DNA of 64,000 nt from Isochrysis galbana (GCA_018136815.1 CM030931.1:5276148-5340147), one strand, 5' to 3'. Positions 51,384 to 62,369 are shown, counted from the stretch's first letter. Notes: generated by a model not told the origin, from the letters alone. Numbers and translations are program-made.

Positions 51384-52560
51384 TGACAACTATCGGTAAA
51401 GCTGATAGCAGGGTCATGGGGGCCGCGTTCCCCCCCTCCTCCATCGCGGACACCCTCTGGGTGGGCCTGCACACACAACCTCAGCCCCTGCCTGGCAGGC
51501 AGGGGCTGAGCTGACATCACTCCTACCCAGTCTACCGCCGAGCGCGCGACGCGCGCCGCATGCATCCGCCTGAACTGGCCCCACATCCCACATCGTACTG
51601 ACCCCCCACTCACCACTGAGCCACAGACCACCTGAACCGCCATGAAGGCACCCAGGGCCAGCGAGGCTAGCGTGGGAGAGGCAGAGGAGGCCAGGGGCCC
51701 AGCCCCAGCCTCCACTGCCTCCTGAGCTGGCCCAGCCGGCTTTCTGGCTTTCTGGGGGGACCCGAGGGTCCCGTCAGAGGGGGGCCATGGCGCGCGCAGG
51801 CATCGCACGCCCGCAGGAGAACGAAGAGAAGCTCGTCTCCGGGTCGTCCAATACCTCCAGCGGTATATTGGCTCCTGTCACCGTCGCCCGTCTGAGGGGG
51901 GCAACAGCAAAGGTCGCTACCACTGGGTGGTGGTCAGACGCCGCTAGGCCCGTGAAAAGTTTCAGATCTATAATCTATAAATATAAATGCCTTGTGCCAT
52001 CTCCACGTGGAGTAGTATTCCGCGGCGTATACGCGGTCTATCCTAGTGTGGGTCTGATGTCCGCATCTCGTGTATTGGTCCTTAAGGCCCGGATTGACTA
52101 ATACTTGAACGTCCGTGAGCCCCTTCGTGGCGAGAGCCCTCGTAAGGGCTCTGCCCCCCGAATTTGCGTAAGGGGTCGCCCCCGCGCTGCGCTGGACCGG
52201 GGATCTCTACTTACGCTTTCTACACAATTACACAATTAAAGTCGCCTGCTAGTATAGTGTATAGTGTGAGAAAGTATTTCTGAAGCCTCGTGTAGTGCTT
52301 TAATTTCATCTTTACGTTTGTTAGGTTGAGCATTTATTTAAATACACGGAGGAGAAAGATATTGTTTCATGTCCGATTTTAGCCGTTACCACTTCCAGCC
52401 TCCCCGGGATAACTACCGACCAAGATTCTACTACTACGTCTACGTCGCTTCTGTCCTTTCTAATGGCTATCTGGCTATCACGACGAGCCCAAAGAGCACC
52501 CGCGCAGTGGGAGACGCCGGCTGATCCCGCCATCGTGAGAACTTGTGGAACTTTGTCAAA
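51384..52560 (-). mobile_element. Decayed LINE with an APE-type endonuclease
   Basis: On the minus strand, in several frames, the pieces of an apurinic-endonuclease domain occur in the right order: VVIPGRLEVVTAKIGHETIS with SSVYLN (about 52420-52330), LAGDFNCV (52252-52229), RIDRVYAAEYYSTW (about 52045-52000), and SDHHPVVATF (51940-51911). Stops and frame changes lie between them. No reverse transcriptase follows. Bases 51650-51800 resemble 63240-63370, near another LINE. Confidence 0.7.
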
Positions 52561-53033
52561 AAAAGTCTGCTCGGCCAACTTCCCCCCTCCTTCAAACAAG
52601 GTAGAGGGTATCCCGAAGGTCGGCGCGAGTGGCGAGAACGGCGCGGGGCCGCCGAGGGGGGTCGAGACGGGCCTCAGAGGCCCCGAGAGACGAGAGGCGA
52701 GCCCATCCAAAGGGATGGGGGAAGCCCAAACATTTGAGGGATGAGTGGTCGAGAGAAGCCCAAAGGGTAATTCGGGCATGTGGAGGTCGAGGACGGTCGA
52801 GATCGAGCGATGCCATCGCGATGCGAGGGTTCGGATCGACTCGCGGGGGTACCATGTTCGAATAGAGCGCGTGGGACAGCCGTGGGCAGGCCCATACCGA
52901 GTAGCGAGACGAGGGCTAGATGTAGCATGGTCTTAGCGACGCAAAGAGGGGACGAGATCGGAGGACACCTAATTAAGCGTACACCAAGGCACATGGGGAC
53001 TATGAGCCCCTTCTAATACAAAACTCCAGACAT
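52561..53033. other. Intergenic, GC-rich
   Basis: Possible continuation of the LINE 5' part; no motif seen. No other gene. Confidence 0.3.
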
Positions 53034-53282
53034 AAGAAACCCCCACCCCACCCCACCCCGCCCCTAAGAAACCTCAAATAAGAAACCCCCGGGCGGAGCC
53101 CGATGGGGCTTGTTATACTTCTCCAGAGCAAGCCACCTTACTGCTGTGCGCACATCAACTTTAAACACCTGAGCAGGATGCACCTCTAAGGCTCTATCCA
53201 CAAGGGCGGGGTTGGGTTCCAGGAGCAGCACCTTGGCCCTTCGTGATGCGGGGCAAGAAAGCTTTATGGTGCACCCATACTG
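53034..53282 (-). mobile_element. Partial copy of the left end of the Fanzor element
   Basis: The terminus GGTGCACCCATACTG (53268-53282) followed by TA equals the element's end, here inverted. Bases 53034-53104 match the reverse complement of 40014-40085 (CCGGGCTCCGCCCGGGGG, TTATTTGAGGTTTCTTAGGG). Between them, about 150 bases (53112-53252) are present that the 39954 copy lacks. They read on the minus strand as AKVLLLEPNPALVDRALEVH and QVFKVDVRTAVRWLALEKYN. Homology stops at 53033, so only the first ~250 bases of an element are here. Confidence 0.75.
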
Positions 53283-53284
53283 TA

Positions 53285-53743
53285 AATCCACGCTCGAGGT
53301 TCGATGGAACGAACGTCTCGGTAGCGGGCGGGAGTGCAAGAATACCGCGGGGGGGCGGGGGGAGGGAAGGGAAGGGGGGGAGGGGTGCAGCCTTGCCCTC
53401 TCTCTCTCCCGTTGTCTCTCTCTCTCTCTGTCTTCCCCCACCACGAGGGGGGGGAGGGCAGACATAGCAAGAAAAGGGTCCTTCGGGATGGGAGAAGTAG
53501 TAAAGTGGGAGAGAGTACAGGAAAGAGGGGGAGCGTGAGGGAAGGGCCACCTCCCCGTCCGCCAGCGGGCTGCGCCTCCGCCCTCCCCACCCGCCCCCCC
53601 CCCCTCCCCCCCAACTCCTCTCTTCTCTCTTCTCGACCTCTTGCTCCTCACAGCCCGTCTCTCTCTCTCTCTCTCTCGCTTGCACGCCTCGCCGCGCTCG
53701 CTCTTCCCTCTCTTCCACTTGCACACGCGGCGCGTCCGATCGC
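53285..53743. other. Promoter-side region with pyrimidine/purine tracts
   Basis: Purine/pyrimidine strand bias (53340-53470, 53570-53690) as in other 5' flanks here. The likely promoter of the next gene; no motif decided. Confidence 0.3.
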
Positions 53744-54319
53744 ATGTGGGAGGAGAGCAACATTTCCCCGGCGCCCCATCTCAACCTCGAGCGCGAGGAC
53801 CTCTCCGACACTGAGCTTTCTCTCCCCAGCTGGCCCGTCTCTCAGCGGCCATTACCTCGGCCGCACCATTTTGACACGGATGGCACCGTTGTCTGTCTTG
53901 GTTACGCACAACAATCCAGCCGAGACCACAGGCGAGAGGAGTACGCTGCGCAGCTCTGCTACTACCTCCCAGAGGGATGGTCTGCCTCCTACAAATTCAC
54001 CGTCTTTGAGAAGTCGTACATCGTCCTCATTCGTGATGGTAACATCGAGCGCTTTGGCCTCGCGCGACCCGTCCATCCCACGCTCAGCACAACCGCCGGG
54101 CGTTACGTCCCCGGCCTAAGTGCCTCCTCTCGCAACGAGGGCCTGCACGGAGGCGAGCTTGAGCTCGTTTGGCCGATGCCCCTTGACATGTCAATTCTGG
54201 ATGCGGTACGGAAAGCATGTGATGGCCGTCAACATGCTAAACGTAAGATTGCAGCTGGGACCGATTCCGAGCTAGGGATACGCTCGGTCAATCACAAACT
54301 TCGGAAATTGAGCGTTTAG
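53744..54319 (+). CDS. Conserved-looking protein of unknown function, 191 aa
   Basis: A complete intronless frame from MWEESNISPAPHLNLEREDL to NHKLRKLSV. It is mixed alpha/beta in look, with AQLCYYLPEGWSASYKFTVF and SYIVLIRDGNIERFGLARPV as the most structured parts and a basic C-terminus. The codon pattern fits this frame better than the overlapping Ser/Pro/Arg-rich frame (53334-54119). It starts right after the pyrimidine-rich flank, as other genes here do. I do not recognise the family. Confidence 0.55.
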   Translation: MWEESNISPAPHLNLEREDLSDTELSLPSWPVSQRPLPRPHHFDTDGTVVCLGYAQQSSRDHRREEYAAQLCYYLPEGWSASYKFTVFEKSYIVLIRDGNIERFGLARPVHPTLSTTAGRYVPGLSASSRNEGLHGGELELVWPMPLDMSILDAVRKACDGRQHAKRKIAAGTDSELGIRSVNHKLRKLSV

Positions 54320-55109
54320 ATGTTCATTGTCTCGAGCAGCTCCAACGTGGGCTGGCCCAGAAATTGCCGTCCAATCGCGCACTTGGAGCCGTGTGCCGTG
54401 CGCCAATTCTTTTTTTTCGTCAGCCCGGACGCGCAACATCGATCCCTATCGAAGGGCGCCATCGACAATGGGCAGCATTGCGTTGGCCTCATATTGTCTG
54501 CCACTGCAAGGTTGCAATTTAGTGGCTCCTACTACGTGTGCCACCATCAACTTCTATATGCAGCAATTGCGGAAATGGCGGCCGCGCTTTCCAGTTCGCA
54601 TGCGACTGCACGCTACCATAGAGTGTGTGCCCACATAGGACGGCCTCTCTCATTGTGTGGCGTGTGCCTCGTCTGCGTATCGTTGCAGTGTGATGTTGTA
54701 CTTGCTATTGCGCACCAACACATTCATAACGTCGACTTGCAAATACTTGAAGTGCAGAACCAACAGCAGGCGAATGCCTGCCTGCTTCTCAGTAGTGTAA
54801 TGTGATATCGTGTCGTGGAAGAGTCCTTTGGTGATTGAGCTCATGGTTGCACTGCTGGTGTGCCAACGTCTCTCTTGTGCCATTGTTTGCGGCGTGCGTG
54901 AAGTTGCTACGATGACTCGTGTCACATGTCACCGCCGTTCATCCCTTGATCCGTTGCCACTTGTTCGTGCTGGATCTAGAACGGTGATTCAGAAGCCAGC
55001 CGGCGCGTCCATTCACTTGTCTTTCTGAAATTATGAATCTGTGGCTGGCGGGAGAGGCGGAATGCGGATATGGTGGCTTGGCGGCGCCAATACCAATACG
55101 GGCGTTGCA
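54320..55109. other. Stretch without a recognised gene
   Basis: AT/GC-mixed DNA with medium frames on both strands (plus 54320-54805; minus 54925-54650, HFKYLQVDVMNVLVRNSKYN). They could be remnants of an element protein. No family motif seen. Confidence 0.35.
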
Positions 55110-55265
55110 GATAGCCCCCCCCCGTGCTGTCGAGTCGAGCGTTGCCGGAGGGCTCTGAGCCACTCCGTCGCGAGCGGCACCGGCGGCTAGCGCGGCGCTT
55201 TGGCCCGACTCCCCGCCGGGAGTCGGGTGAATGAAATTCTGGATTGGGTCGGGCAACTCCATTTG
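55110..55265 (-). repeat. Dispersed repeat with conserved reading frame, copy B
   Basis: Inverted copy of 9771-9908; the same peptide (LPDPIQNFIHPTPGG) is readable on the minus strand. Confidence 0.6.
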
Positions 55266-55304
55266 GGAGCTTTGGGGTTTTTTTTGGACTGGGGGCACAA
55301 GGCA

Positions 55305-55634
55305 CAACGAACAGCTACAGCTATCAGTAAACTGATAGAGTCATGGAGCACGCGCCACTCCCCTCCCCTCCTGCCGCCTACCCCGCCGAGATGGACGGTC
55401 TACTCATGGACACGCCGATGTCGCCGAAGCGACCGCACCCAGACGACACGCCCAGCCCCCAGCCAGGTGCACACAAGAGCCACCTCTCGCCGCGCGCGCC
55501 ACCAAAACACCTCCTCGACCTCGAACAGCTTGACAGAGCCTGCCATGACGGCAGCCATGCTGCAGCACGCAGCACACTTTCCACACCACCATCCACAGCC
55601 ACACCCAGCACGCCCCACACGCCGGACGCTCCCA
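55305..55634 (+). mobile_element. Element ORF start cut by an LTR insertion (LINE ORF1-like)
   Basis: CTATCAGTAAACTGATAG, a short dyad, precedes ATGGAGCACGCGCCACTC (55343). The frame MEHAPLPSPPAAYP, SPKRPHPDDTPSPQ has the style of the MERAP ORF1 starts at 35649 and 62392. It is broken at 55634, where the LTR element begins. Confidence 0.45.
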
Positions 55635-56524
55635 TGTCGTATTCCATACGAGGACAGGCTTTTACTTCTAGCCTGTGAGTTATTTTAACTCTCAAGGTCT
55701 CGTTGATGGGTATATCGCCTCTTCTCCTACTTTCTCTTGATGTCATCAAACGTTCCACGATTGTCGTCTGTCTTTTGTTGTACCTCGGTCGCAGCTCCCC
55801 AGCGAGGTCTGCCCTCGTTGTCGACTCCTCTGTCGCATGCCTGTGCGCTGCTAAGTTGCCTTGGTGCCGACGCTTGGCCGTCCGTCCTAGTGCGGTTAGT
55901 TTTCGCCCCGTTTGGTTTAGTTTGTGTGTCTCTGTGGACCGGTAACTTTTTGGGAACCACGCGTTGTAGTCCCTCGTGTCTACCTTGGACCTAAGAAGCT
56001 CTCATTCTCATTCTCATTCTCTCTCTCCCACTAGCTCGCTAGCTAGTCTCGTCTCTACTCTCCGACGCCACGCGTTGCAACCCTCCGACCTTCCGTCTAC
56101 CTTTTCGCTCGTAGCGTTCGATGGCAGACACTGTCAGACCCGATTCTTACTATGACCTTTCAGACATCTTCCCGCAAACAGCAATCAACGAACCCTCTAC
56201 GGCCGCGTCAGCTGCCGGCTCGATCGAACGGCCCTCTGCCTACGAGCCAGTAGTCATCGCATGTTCGACAAGCACAAATTCCGCCTTGGCGCCTACGACC
56301 GCGCCCTCTCATATTCCCGCTCCCTCTCTGCCCATGGGAACAGCGGGAACTTCTTTTGACCCACAAGGGGTCCACTTCGTCGGAATCGGCGGCTCCGAGC
56401 CTCCGCAAGCCGCAAGACCCTTCCAACACGGCGGCGCCATCCGCCGCTCCGTCAGACGAGCCGCTGCTCGTAGATTCACTCCGCGAGCGAGCCGAGCTCA
56501 CCTCCCTCTGGACCTCGGGCTATA
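55635..56524 (+). mobile_element. LTR retrotransposon 5' end (LTR, leader, gag start)
   Basis: Same LTR and leader as 22244-22759. The ATG at 56121 opens MADTVRPDSYYDLSDIFPQT, a gag-like start rich in Ser, Pro and Ala. The frame is broken after about 130 codons and the block ends where the hAT remnant begins (about 56525). Confidence 0.7.
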
Positions 56525-57330
56525 GGCCTGAGCGAAAATATGTAGTTTTTCGTGCCCAAATATGTGGGGAAAATATGTGGAAAATATATAAAAACTTGCC
56601 CAAATATGTGGGGAAATATGTAGCTTTTGCCCCCCCCAAAAAACCTCTCGTGGCCGCATTCCCCGCTTCCGGCCTCGCCGCACATGCTCTTTGTCATTGT
56701 CACTCTTTTCACTCTTCTTTGTGCCTCTCCTCTCTCCCCTACAGACCCTTTCTTTCTAGCTATTGCTGTATACAATGTGTGTACCATGAATCGAAACAGA
56801 GAATCTCGCCGCACACAGCACACACTACACACTACGATGACGAGGCCTTGTTGCGCTTGTTGTTGTTGTAGCGCAACATGACCGCTGCCTCCACTTGGTC
56901 GGCCAAGGAAGAAGACCGTTCAGAACCAAACATGCACGTCAACAAAGAAAAGACACGTTCACTTGAGGCAGAATTGGGACTCAGACACATAACAATCCTT
57001 GCAACCTGGGCCCAATGTGGAAATTGGTTTTGATTCGATGCCCACCAAGCGAGAACATCCCTGGTGAATGCCTTCATGTCAGAGTGGTCCACTTGCACGC
57101 CTCTACACGCCACCATGTAGGAAGGGAGCTCTTGCATCAAGTGCTCGGCAATGTTGGGTAAATGAGCCACAAGAGGTAGGTCTGCTAGTTGAGTGACCCA
57201 AAGTGCGTCTACCTTGCCATAGGCGAAAGCAGGATTGAGCGCGCGCAGGAGGCCAGTAACATAGTGTTGCTGTTGGCACCCCGCAGCAACGCAGCGCTCG
57301 GCGGCCGCGCCCCCACGGCTGCGTGCGCCA
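56525..57330 (-). mobile_element. hAT transposon remnant
   Basis: Holds the C-terminal part of an hAT transposase on the minus strand and, 3' of it, AT-rich DNA with repeated AAATATGTGGGGAAA words (56540-56620), likely subterminal repeats. No terminal repeat pair could be fixed. Confidence 0.6.
56832..57310 (-). pseudogene. hAT transposase, C-terminal dimerisation region
   Basis: From about 57310 the frame reads QHYVTGLLRALNPAFAYGKV, LVAHLPNIAEHLMQELPSYM, DVLAWWASNQNQFPHWAQVA, then ARIVMCLSPNSASSERVFSL. WW with (F)PHWAQVAR and SxxSERVFS is the hATC dimerisation signature. The N-terminal zinc finger and the catalytic domain are missing. Confidence 0.8.
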
Positions 57331-58330
57331 CAGGTAGTTAGCTAGCTAACTGCCTCTTTGCGCATCCCACTTGGTTGCTTGTTGACAACTGCATCCCCAC
57401 GGGTGCTCTTTAATGGTAGTTAACACACTTAACTAGTTAACTGGTCAACGTATTCCTTCCCTAGCCCTAGCCTTGGCTTACAGCTTATAGTAGCGTCGGC
57501 GGTCCTTTTCAAGAAGTGTTTTGGAGGCAGCAACGCAGCAGGTCGTCGCATTCATTGCGTTGCTGTGGGCTTTGGGCAGCCACAGCCAAATGTCAAGTGC
57601 AAGTGCAAGTGCTGAGGTTGACGAGCGGCCGCCATAGCGAAGCGTACCACGCCTAGTGTCTAGTGTGTGTGTCATTAGTTAGCGCCGGTTGCTCGTCATC
57701 GCAATTATTGAACCGGTAGTTTCAACCCAGCTCTGAATAGATGGATGCGATTGCCTCATGCGTATCCAACAAATGTGTTGCACAAAGTAAAACAAGTAAA
57801 CAACAAACAAACTAGAACGAAGATCGACGATGCGAACGCAAATCGGCATTGATTGGAATCACTAATGCTTGAGGCGTCTCTCAACGTAAGGGCCGATGAA
57901 GGACCGGTGCTGCGCACCCTGCGCCTTCGAGAGCGTCGTGGCATACTTGTGGCCAAAACGCGGGACACACCCGCTTGCAGCGTATTGTGGAAGGGCGACT
58001 ACTCATGCATGAGCATGCACAAGGCACATGGCATCAAAAGAAGAAATATCGATACTGAAGCGCACAGGTAGAGTTTGCACCTCGCTAGAGCAGTATTGAC
58101 TCGGGCCGGGATGAAGAGAGCTCCAGTGCAGCCGAATTCATAGCATGAAAGTTATTGAGGATGCTCACGGAGGACCTGGCCTTGTGAATGTCAACACTCT
58201 TCCAGGTTGCATATTCAAAGCATCCTTGCTCGCGCCAGCTGTAACTTCTTTAGCGGCTTGGCTTGCGCACAAAACGAGTTTGTGCCGCCGTACGTGCAGG
58301 CCTTCTCTCGAGATGAAGCCATACCCTCAC
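57331..58330. other. Stretch possibly holding the last exon(s) of the cyclophilin gene
   Basis: TTAACTAGTTAAC-type palindromes lie at 57415-57445. On the minus strand at 57970-57865, RFGHKYATTLSKAQGAQHRS ending VERRLKH before a stop could be a terminal exon, but I cannot fix its splice site. Confidence 0.3.
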
Positions 58331-59535
58331 CCTGACCGGGTACTGAGACCACCGGGAGAGCGCCCATGGCAGCAACGACCTGCGATGCAAGCAAAGGCAC
58401 CCATGTCGACTCGTCACGTGTCAGATGGCTTGACAGTAGCGCTCCTTCTGCCACCCGGGCAAAATGAGTTGATGCTTTCGCTATCCGTCGACAAGTAGGG
58501 CGCACCTCGCCCCCTTCAATCACCCGGCCGATGACGATGTCATCATTGTCCGCTGACGGATCAGCAGCTGTAGTAATCCCGAAGTCGAACGACCCGCCAC
58601 CCCTCTTGACGGAAAGCAAGCCGGCAGCATCGTGCCGCAATGTAGCCGCTTCTGTGGACGGGTGTGCCGGCGCCACACGGCCGGCCCACTTGCCCCGCAC
58701 TTGGCCGGCATCGATGCGCCGAGGTGTGATGCGCCAAACCTGTGTGGCAAACAAGGGCCGGGGAGTGAAGATCATCAAAGAGCTAGCACAGAAGGTGGAC
58801 TATGCACGCGAGATACAACCCTCGGTTGTCTGGAGGCAAGATCCACCCGCCCGCCCGCGATATGGGGAGCGACACGGCACCTGCGACCCATCATAAGATA
58901 CCGGCTCTGCCTCGGAAGAGAGGCACTGCTTGTAGACCGAGCGCTTCGCCAGCGCATTCCGGGCGAGGGCCTCTGCCTCACTGGCTGGGATCTGGTCCGC
59001 GCATGGAGCGCTCAGCTTTCCTGTAGTCCAGTGTATGCAGAGACGTCAATCTTCCTCATACGCCAGAAGGTGTGCCCAGAAGGCGTGCGCAGTTGTAAGA
59101 CGGCCTCGGCGCCAATGTCGCAATGGTGGCTAAGTGGCCGCACGCAAGACGCACCCTGAACGAGTGCCTTGAAGGTGGCGACTGACTCTGGGGCGTCCTC
59201 GCCGAAGAGGCCGAGAACGAGGTTGTACCTGCGAGGACAGGGGCGTGAGAGAGGTGCACTGAGCTGGCGGCTAGTGTGCCGGGTCATACGAGGGACCTGC
59301 CGCTCACTCACTCTCTCTTCTCCTCAGGGCTGAATTGCTCAGAGAAGGTGAGGGCAACGCGGTCCGTCACCGCAGCTTCTCTCGTTGGCTTGGGATGGGC
59401 AGGCGCGGGGAGCGGAGCGAAAAGCGCGGCGCAAGCTGCCGCCTGGAGATGCGCCCGCCTGCTCGTCACGCGCACCGCCGACGACGAGCACAGCACGAGC
59501 GCGAGAAGGGTAGAGAAGAGCACCCGACGAGCCAT
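58331..59535 (-). CDS. Plastid-type cyclophilin (peptidyl-prolyl isomerase), 3' end not resolved
   Basis: Five exons in phase, all GT-AG: 59535-59312, 59228-59155, 59020-58881, 58739-58506 and 58379-58331; about 240 aa. The N-terminus MARRVLFSTLLALVLCSSSA is a signal peptide, followed by a basic stretch and AAACAALFAPLPAPAHP, a second hydrophobic part. This is the layout of a thylakoid-lumen protein in algae with a secondary plastid. The cyclophilin fold follows: YNLVLGLFGEDAPESVATFK, ALVQGKLSAPC, VWRITPRRIDAGQVRGK, LRHDAAGLLSVKRGGGSFDF, IVIGRVIEGGE, VVAAMGALPVVSVPGQ. Such lumenal cyclophilins often lack the full catalytic set and may act as chaperones. The stop codon lies in a further exon below 58331. 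Confidence 0.75.
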
Positions 59536-60275
59536 CGGGGGCCGACCGACGAGCATCGAGAGAGAGGGTGATGAGTGAGGGAATGAGGGAGAGAAGGGAG
59601 GGAGAGAGGGGGAGGGAGCGAGATAGAGATAAGAAGGCGGGAAAGAGAAGAAAAAAGGGAGGGGGGAAGGGAGGGAGACAGGGAGAAAGGAGGGAGAGGT
59701 ACTCAGAGTATTAGGGAAAGGGAGGTAGAGAGAAGTTGAGGAGGAGGAACAGAGAGAGAGAGTGAGAGAGAGAGGTTTAGGAGTAGTGGAGAGAGGTACT
59801 AGTAGAATGAGGAGAGAGGAGGGAGAAAGAGAGGGAGAGTAGAAGTGAGGGAGAGAGAGAGAGAAAAGACACGGAGGGATTGGGAGAGAGAGAGGGAGTA
59901 GGGAGGAGAGAGGTAGAGAGAGAGTGTGTAGGTCCCTAGGAAGAGAGTACTCCTAGAGAGAGAGAGGAGAGAGGCGGGGGGAGAGAGAAAGGCCGAGAGA
60001 GAGAGGGGAGAGGTCAAGTTTAGATAGGCGGGAGGTGGAGAGAGAGAAGGAAAGCAGCTCTTCTAAAACAGTGGCAAAGCCTTTTGAAAGGGTGTAGAGA
60101 TTCATGTATTCATTCTCTATCGCTCTCGTCTCTCTCGTAGTCCGCCCCCCCCCCCCCCGCCCCCGCCCTCCCTCTTTCTCTCTCTCTCTTCTCGCGCTGC
60201 TTCTCAAGTACTTTACTTCTATCCCCTCCCCTTTCCCCCCCTTTCTCTCTCTCTCTCTCCTCACAGCCGACGGCG
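59536..60275. other. GA-rich intergenic region between divergent genes
   Basis: Almost pure purine DNA (GAGAGG, GGGAGA) from 59575 to 60050, then pyrimidine-rich DNA up to TCCTCACAG (60258-60266), a good 3' splice site just before the aldolase ATG. A 5' UTR intron is possible. It separates the divergent cyclophilin and aldolase genes, so it may be a shared promoter. Confidence 0.45.
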
Positions 60276-61381
60276 ATGAGGAGCGGCGCATGCAGCGAGG
60301 CAGAGTGGACAGCGCGGTGTGAGCTTGCGGCCGTGTACCGCACTCTCGACCGTCTGGGGATGAACGAGGGGATCTGCAATCACCTGACGGCGATGGTGGG
60401 CCCCGACCGCTTCCTCTGCATCGCGTACGGCCAGGATTGGGCCGAGGTGCGGCCTGAGAGCTTGCTGCTCCTCGATCCAAGTGGGGCCGTCCTGCAGGGC
60501 GAGGGGCGTGTAGAGGTGCGCCGCATGCCGTGAGAGGTCATATGGCGGGTCGTCCTCTTCTTCCGCTTCTAGGCTCGAGACCGGGAAGGGGGGGGAAGAG
60601 TCAGGGTCATCCACGCGATGTTGGAGCAAGAGGCCGTTGGAGGCGAGCTGGAGGCAACGGCAGCGGCGGCGGCGCTCCCTGTCGTTGGTGCACCGTGAGT
60701 CGACAGCTTCGGTGGTGGCTTGATCAGGTCCCTTCGAACTTGTTGTAGGTGACGGCTTTCGAGATCCACCGCGCACTGCATGCAGCCAACCCGAAGAGCA
60801 ACGCTTGCGTGCTTCACACGCACACACCAAATGTGACGGCCTTGTGCTGCACGAATCCGATGCGCCTCGAGATGGCGCACCAGAACAGCTGCCGCTTCTA
60901 CGGTCAGATTGCCTACGATGAAACATTCAATGGGCTGGTCGACGATCAGACTGAAGGCTCTCGCATCGCTCAGGCATTGGGAAGCCGCTCCATCCTGTTG
61001 CACCGATCACATGGCGTGATGGTGTGCGCTCCTACAATTGCCCAGGCCTTTGACGACTTGTACTACCTCGAGCGTGCAGCGATGGTACAAGTGATGGCGT
61101 TATCCTCTGGTCGCCCTTTGTCGCTGATTTCGGACAGCACCGCGGCGGCCGTTCGCCGACAGTTCCAGAAAGACTTTGCAGCCAACAATCCGGCGCGTGA
61201 ACATCTCGCTGCACGGATGCGTATCCTTGAGAGGGAAGACGAGTCCAACCGAAGGCTGGAGCGGATCGAGGTCTTCGCGCATGCAGCCTGCGGCGCGTCC
61301 TCAGTGGTATGGGCGGTCGTGATGCTCGGCGGAATCGCCATGGGCGGTATGCGTTTGGCCGCATATTTGCAGCGAAAATGA
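60276..61381 (+). CDS. Class II aldolase/adducin-family protein with a C-terminal membrane tail
   Basis: Two exons, 60276-60515 and 60749-61381, join in phase (GAG|GTGCG ... TAG|GTGACG) into 290 aa. Family signs in order: LAAVYRTLDRLGMNEGICNH, LTAMVGPDRFLCIAYGQDWA, the exon-2 start VTAFEIHRALHAANP, the zinc pair in VLHTHTPNVTAL, and SRSILLHRSHGVMVCAPTIA with the third His. These enzymes cleave or epimerise sugar phosphates using Zn2+; adducins are non-enzymatic relatives. The usual catalytic Glu position is not certain here. The last ~27 residues (SSVVWAVVMLGGIAMGGMRL, then AAYLQRK) form a hydrophobic helix with a short basic end, a likely tail anchor. The real N-terminus could lie in an earlier exon. 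Confidence 0.8.
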
Positions 61382-61945
61382 CGAGGTGAGCTTCTTCAAC
61401 TTGTTCACAGCAATGAGGCCGGACTCGTGCACTCGCCTTTGCTTTGCGCCCGCATGGCGTTGATGCTCATCTTTCGCCTATGGCACTCAAGATCAGTGAC
61501 CGCCACTTGGTCACTGGGCACAGCATAGGGGAGCCGGCCAAATCAAGGTGCTTCTTACATCGCAATTGTGACGTGCGACTACCCTGCGGGAGACGTGGAT
61601 TCACGGATACGTGTTCTATGCCATGCATCACGGTACAAAATGCACGTTTATTTCGCAATGATTCGTCGATTGGACGTGTGGTTACTGGCAGATCGTGCAG
61701 CTGCAGGTTGTGCTCCGCTTGTGCTTGCACCGGAAGGAAAAGCTACGGTTTGGATTGGGATGCTGACATTGTGCCAAATTCGGGCCTGTCGCTCGCGGCC
61801 CTACCGCCTTGCTTGGGACTTGGCATGCTCTGCGGCCCTGCAACCACCCACCTACCCCCACACCCATTCCCTGCAGCAAATGAGCATATTCCCCCACTCA
61901 CTCCTCCGACAAGCGACAAGGCCCTGTTCGCCACGCTCCTCGTCC
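61382..61945. other. 3' flank of the aldolase gene, no gene seen
   Basis: Mixed DNA; the frames seen show no family features. Confidence 0.3.
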
Positions 61946-62070
61946 CTCAAAGGCAGACCGATCCGAGTGGGGTCGTCGGCAGGGCGAGGGGCGTGTAGAG
62001 GCGCGCCGCATGCCGTAAGAAAAAAAAAACATTCTAATATTTCGCATGCCGTAAGAGGCGACGTGCATTG
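61946..62070 (+). repeat. Partial duplicate of the aldolase exon-1/intron junction
   Basis: GATCCGAGTGGGGTCGTC, then GGCAGGGCGAGGGGCGTGTA and GAGGCGCGCCGCATGCCGT, repeat 60475-60532 with few changes. The copy covers the last exon-1 codons and the first intron bases. It is followed by an A10 run, and GCATGCCGTAAGAGGCGACG is then repeated once more. The donor GT is changed to GC in this copy. Confidence 0.65.
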
Positions 62071-62369
62071 GCGTTGGCTTGCCGCACGGCCACCTGCGTC
62101 TACATGCACAACACACATGTGTACATCATGCATATCGGCATATCGCATGTTTGAAAAAAAAAATGTTACTCACGGAGTGGCAGTGGAGTGGGAGAGCGCA
62201 TGGAGGTGTAGCTTTCTTGTGCTTGTGCTGGAGCTGGAGTGGTGTGACGTGTGAAGGGAGAAGAAGGTTGTGATGGTAGTTTGGGCCTGACTTTGGTTCC
62301 GGCCGTCGAAGATTTGCTTGTTCATCTCGCGCGCACTCGTCCTTCCTTGAGGGAGGGCGAGGCCGAAAA

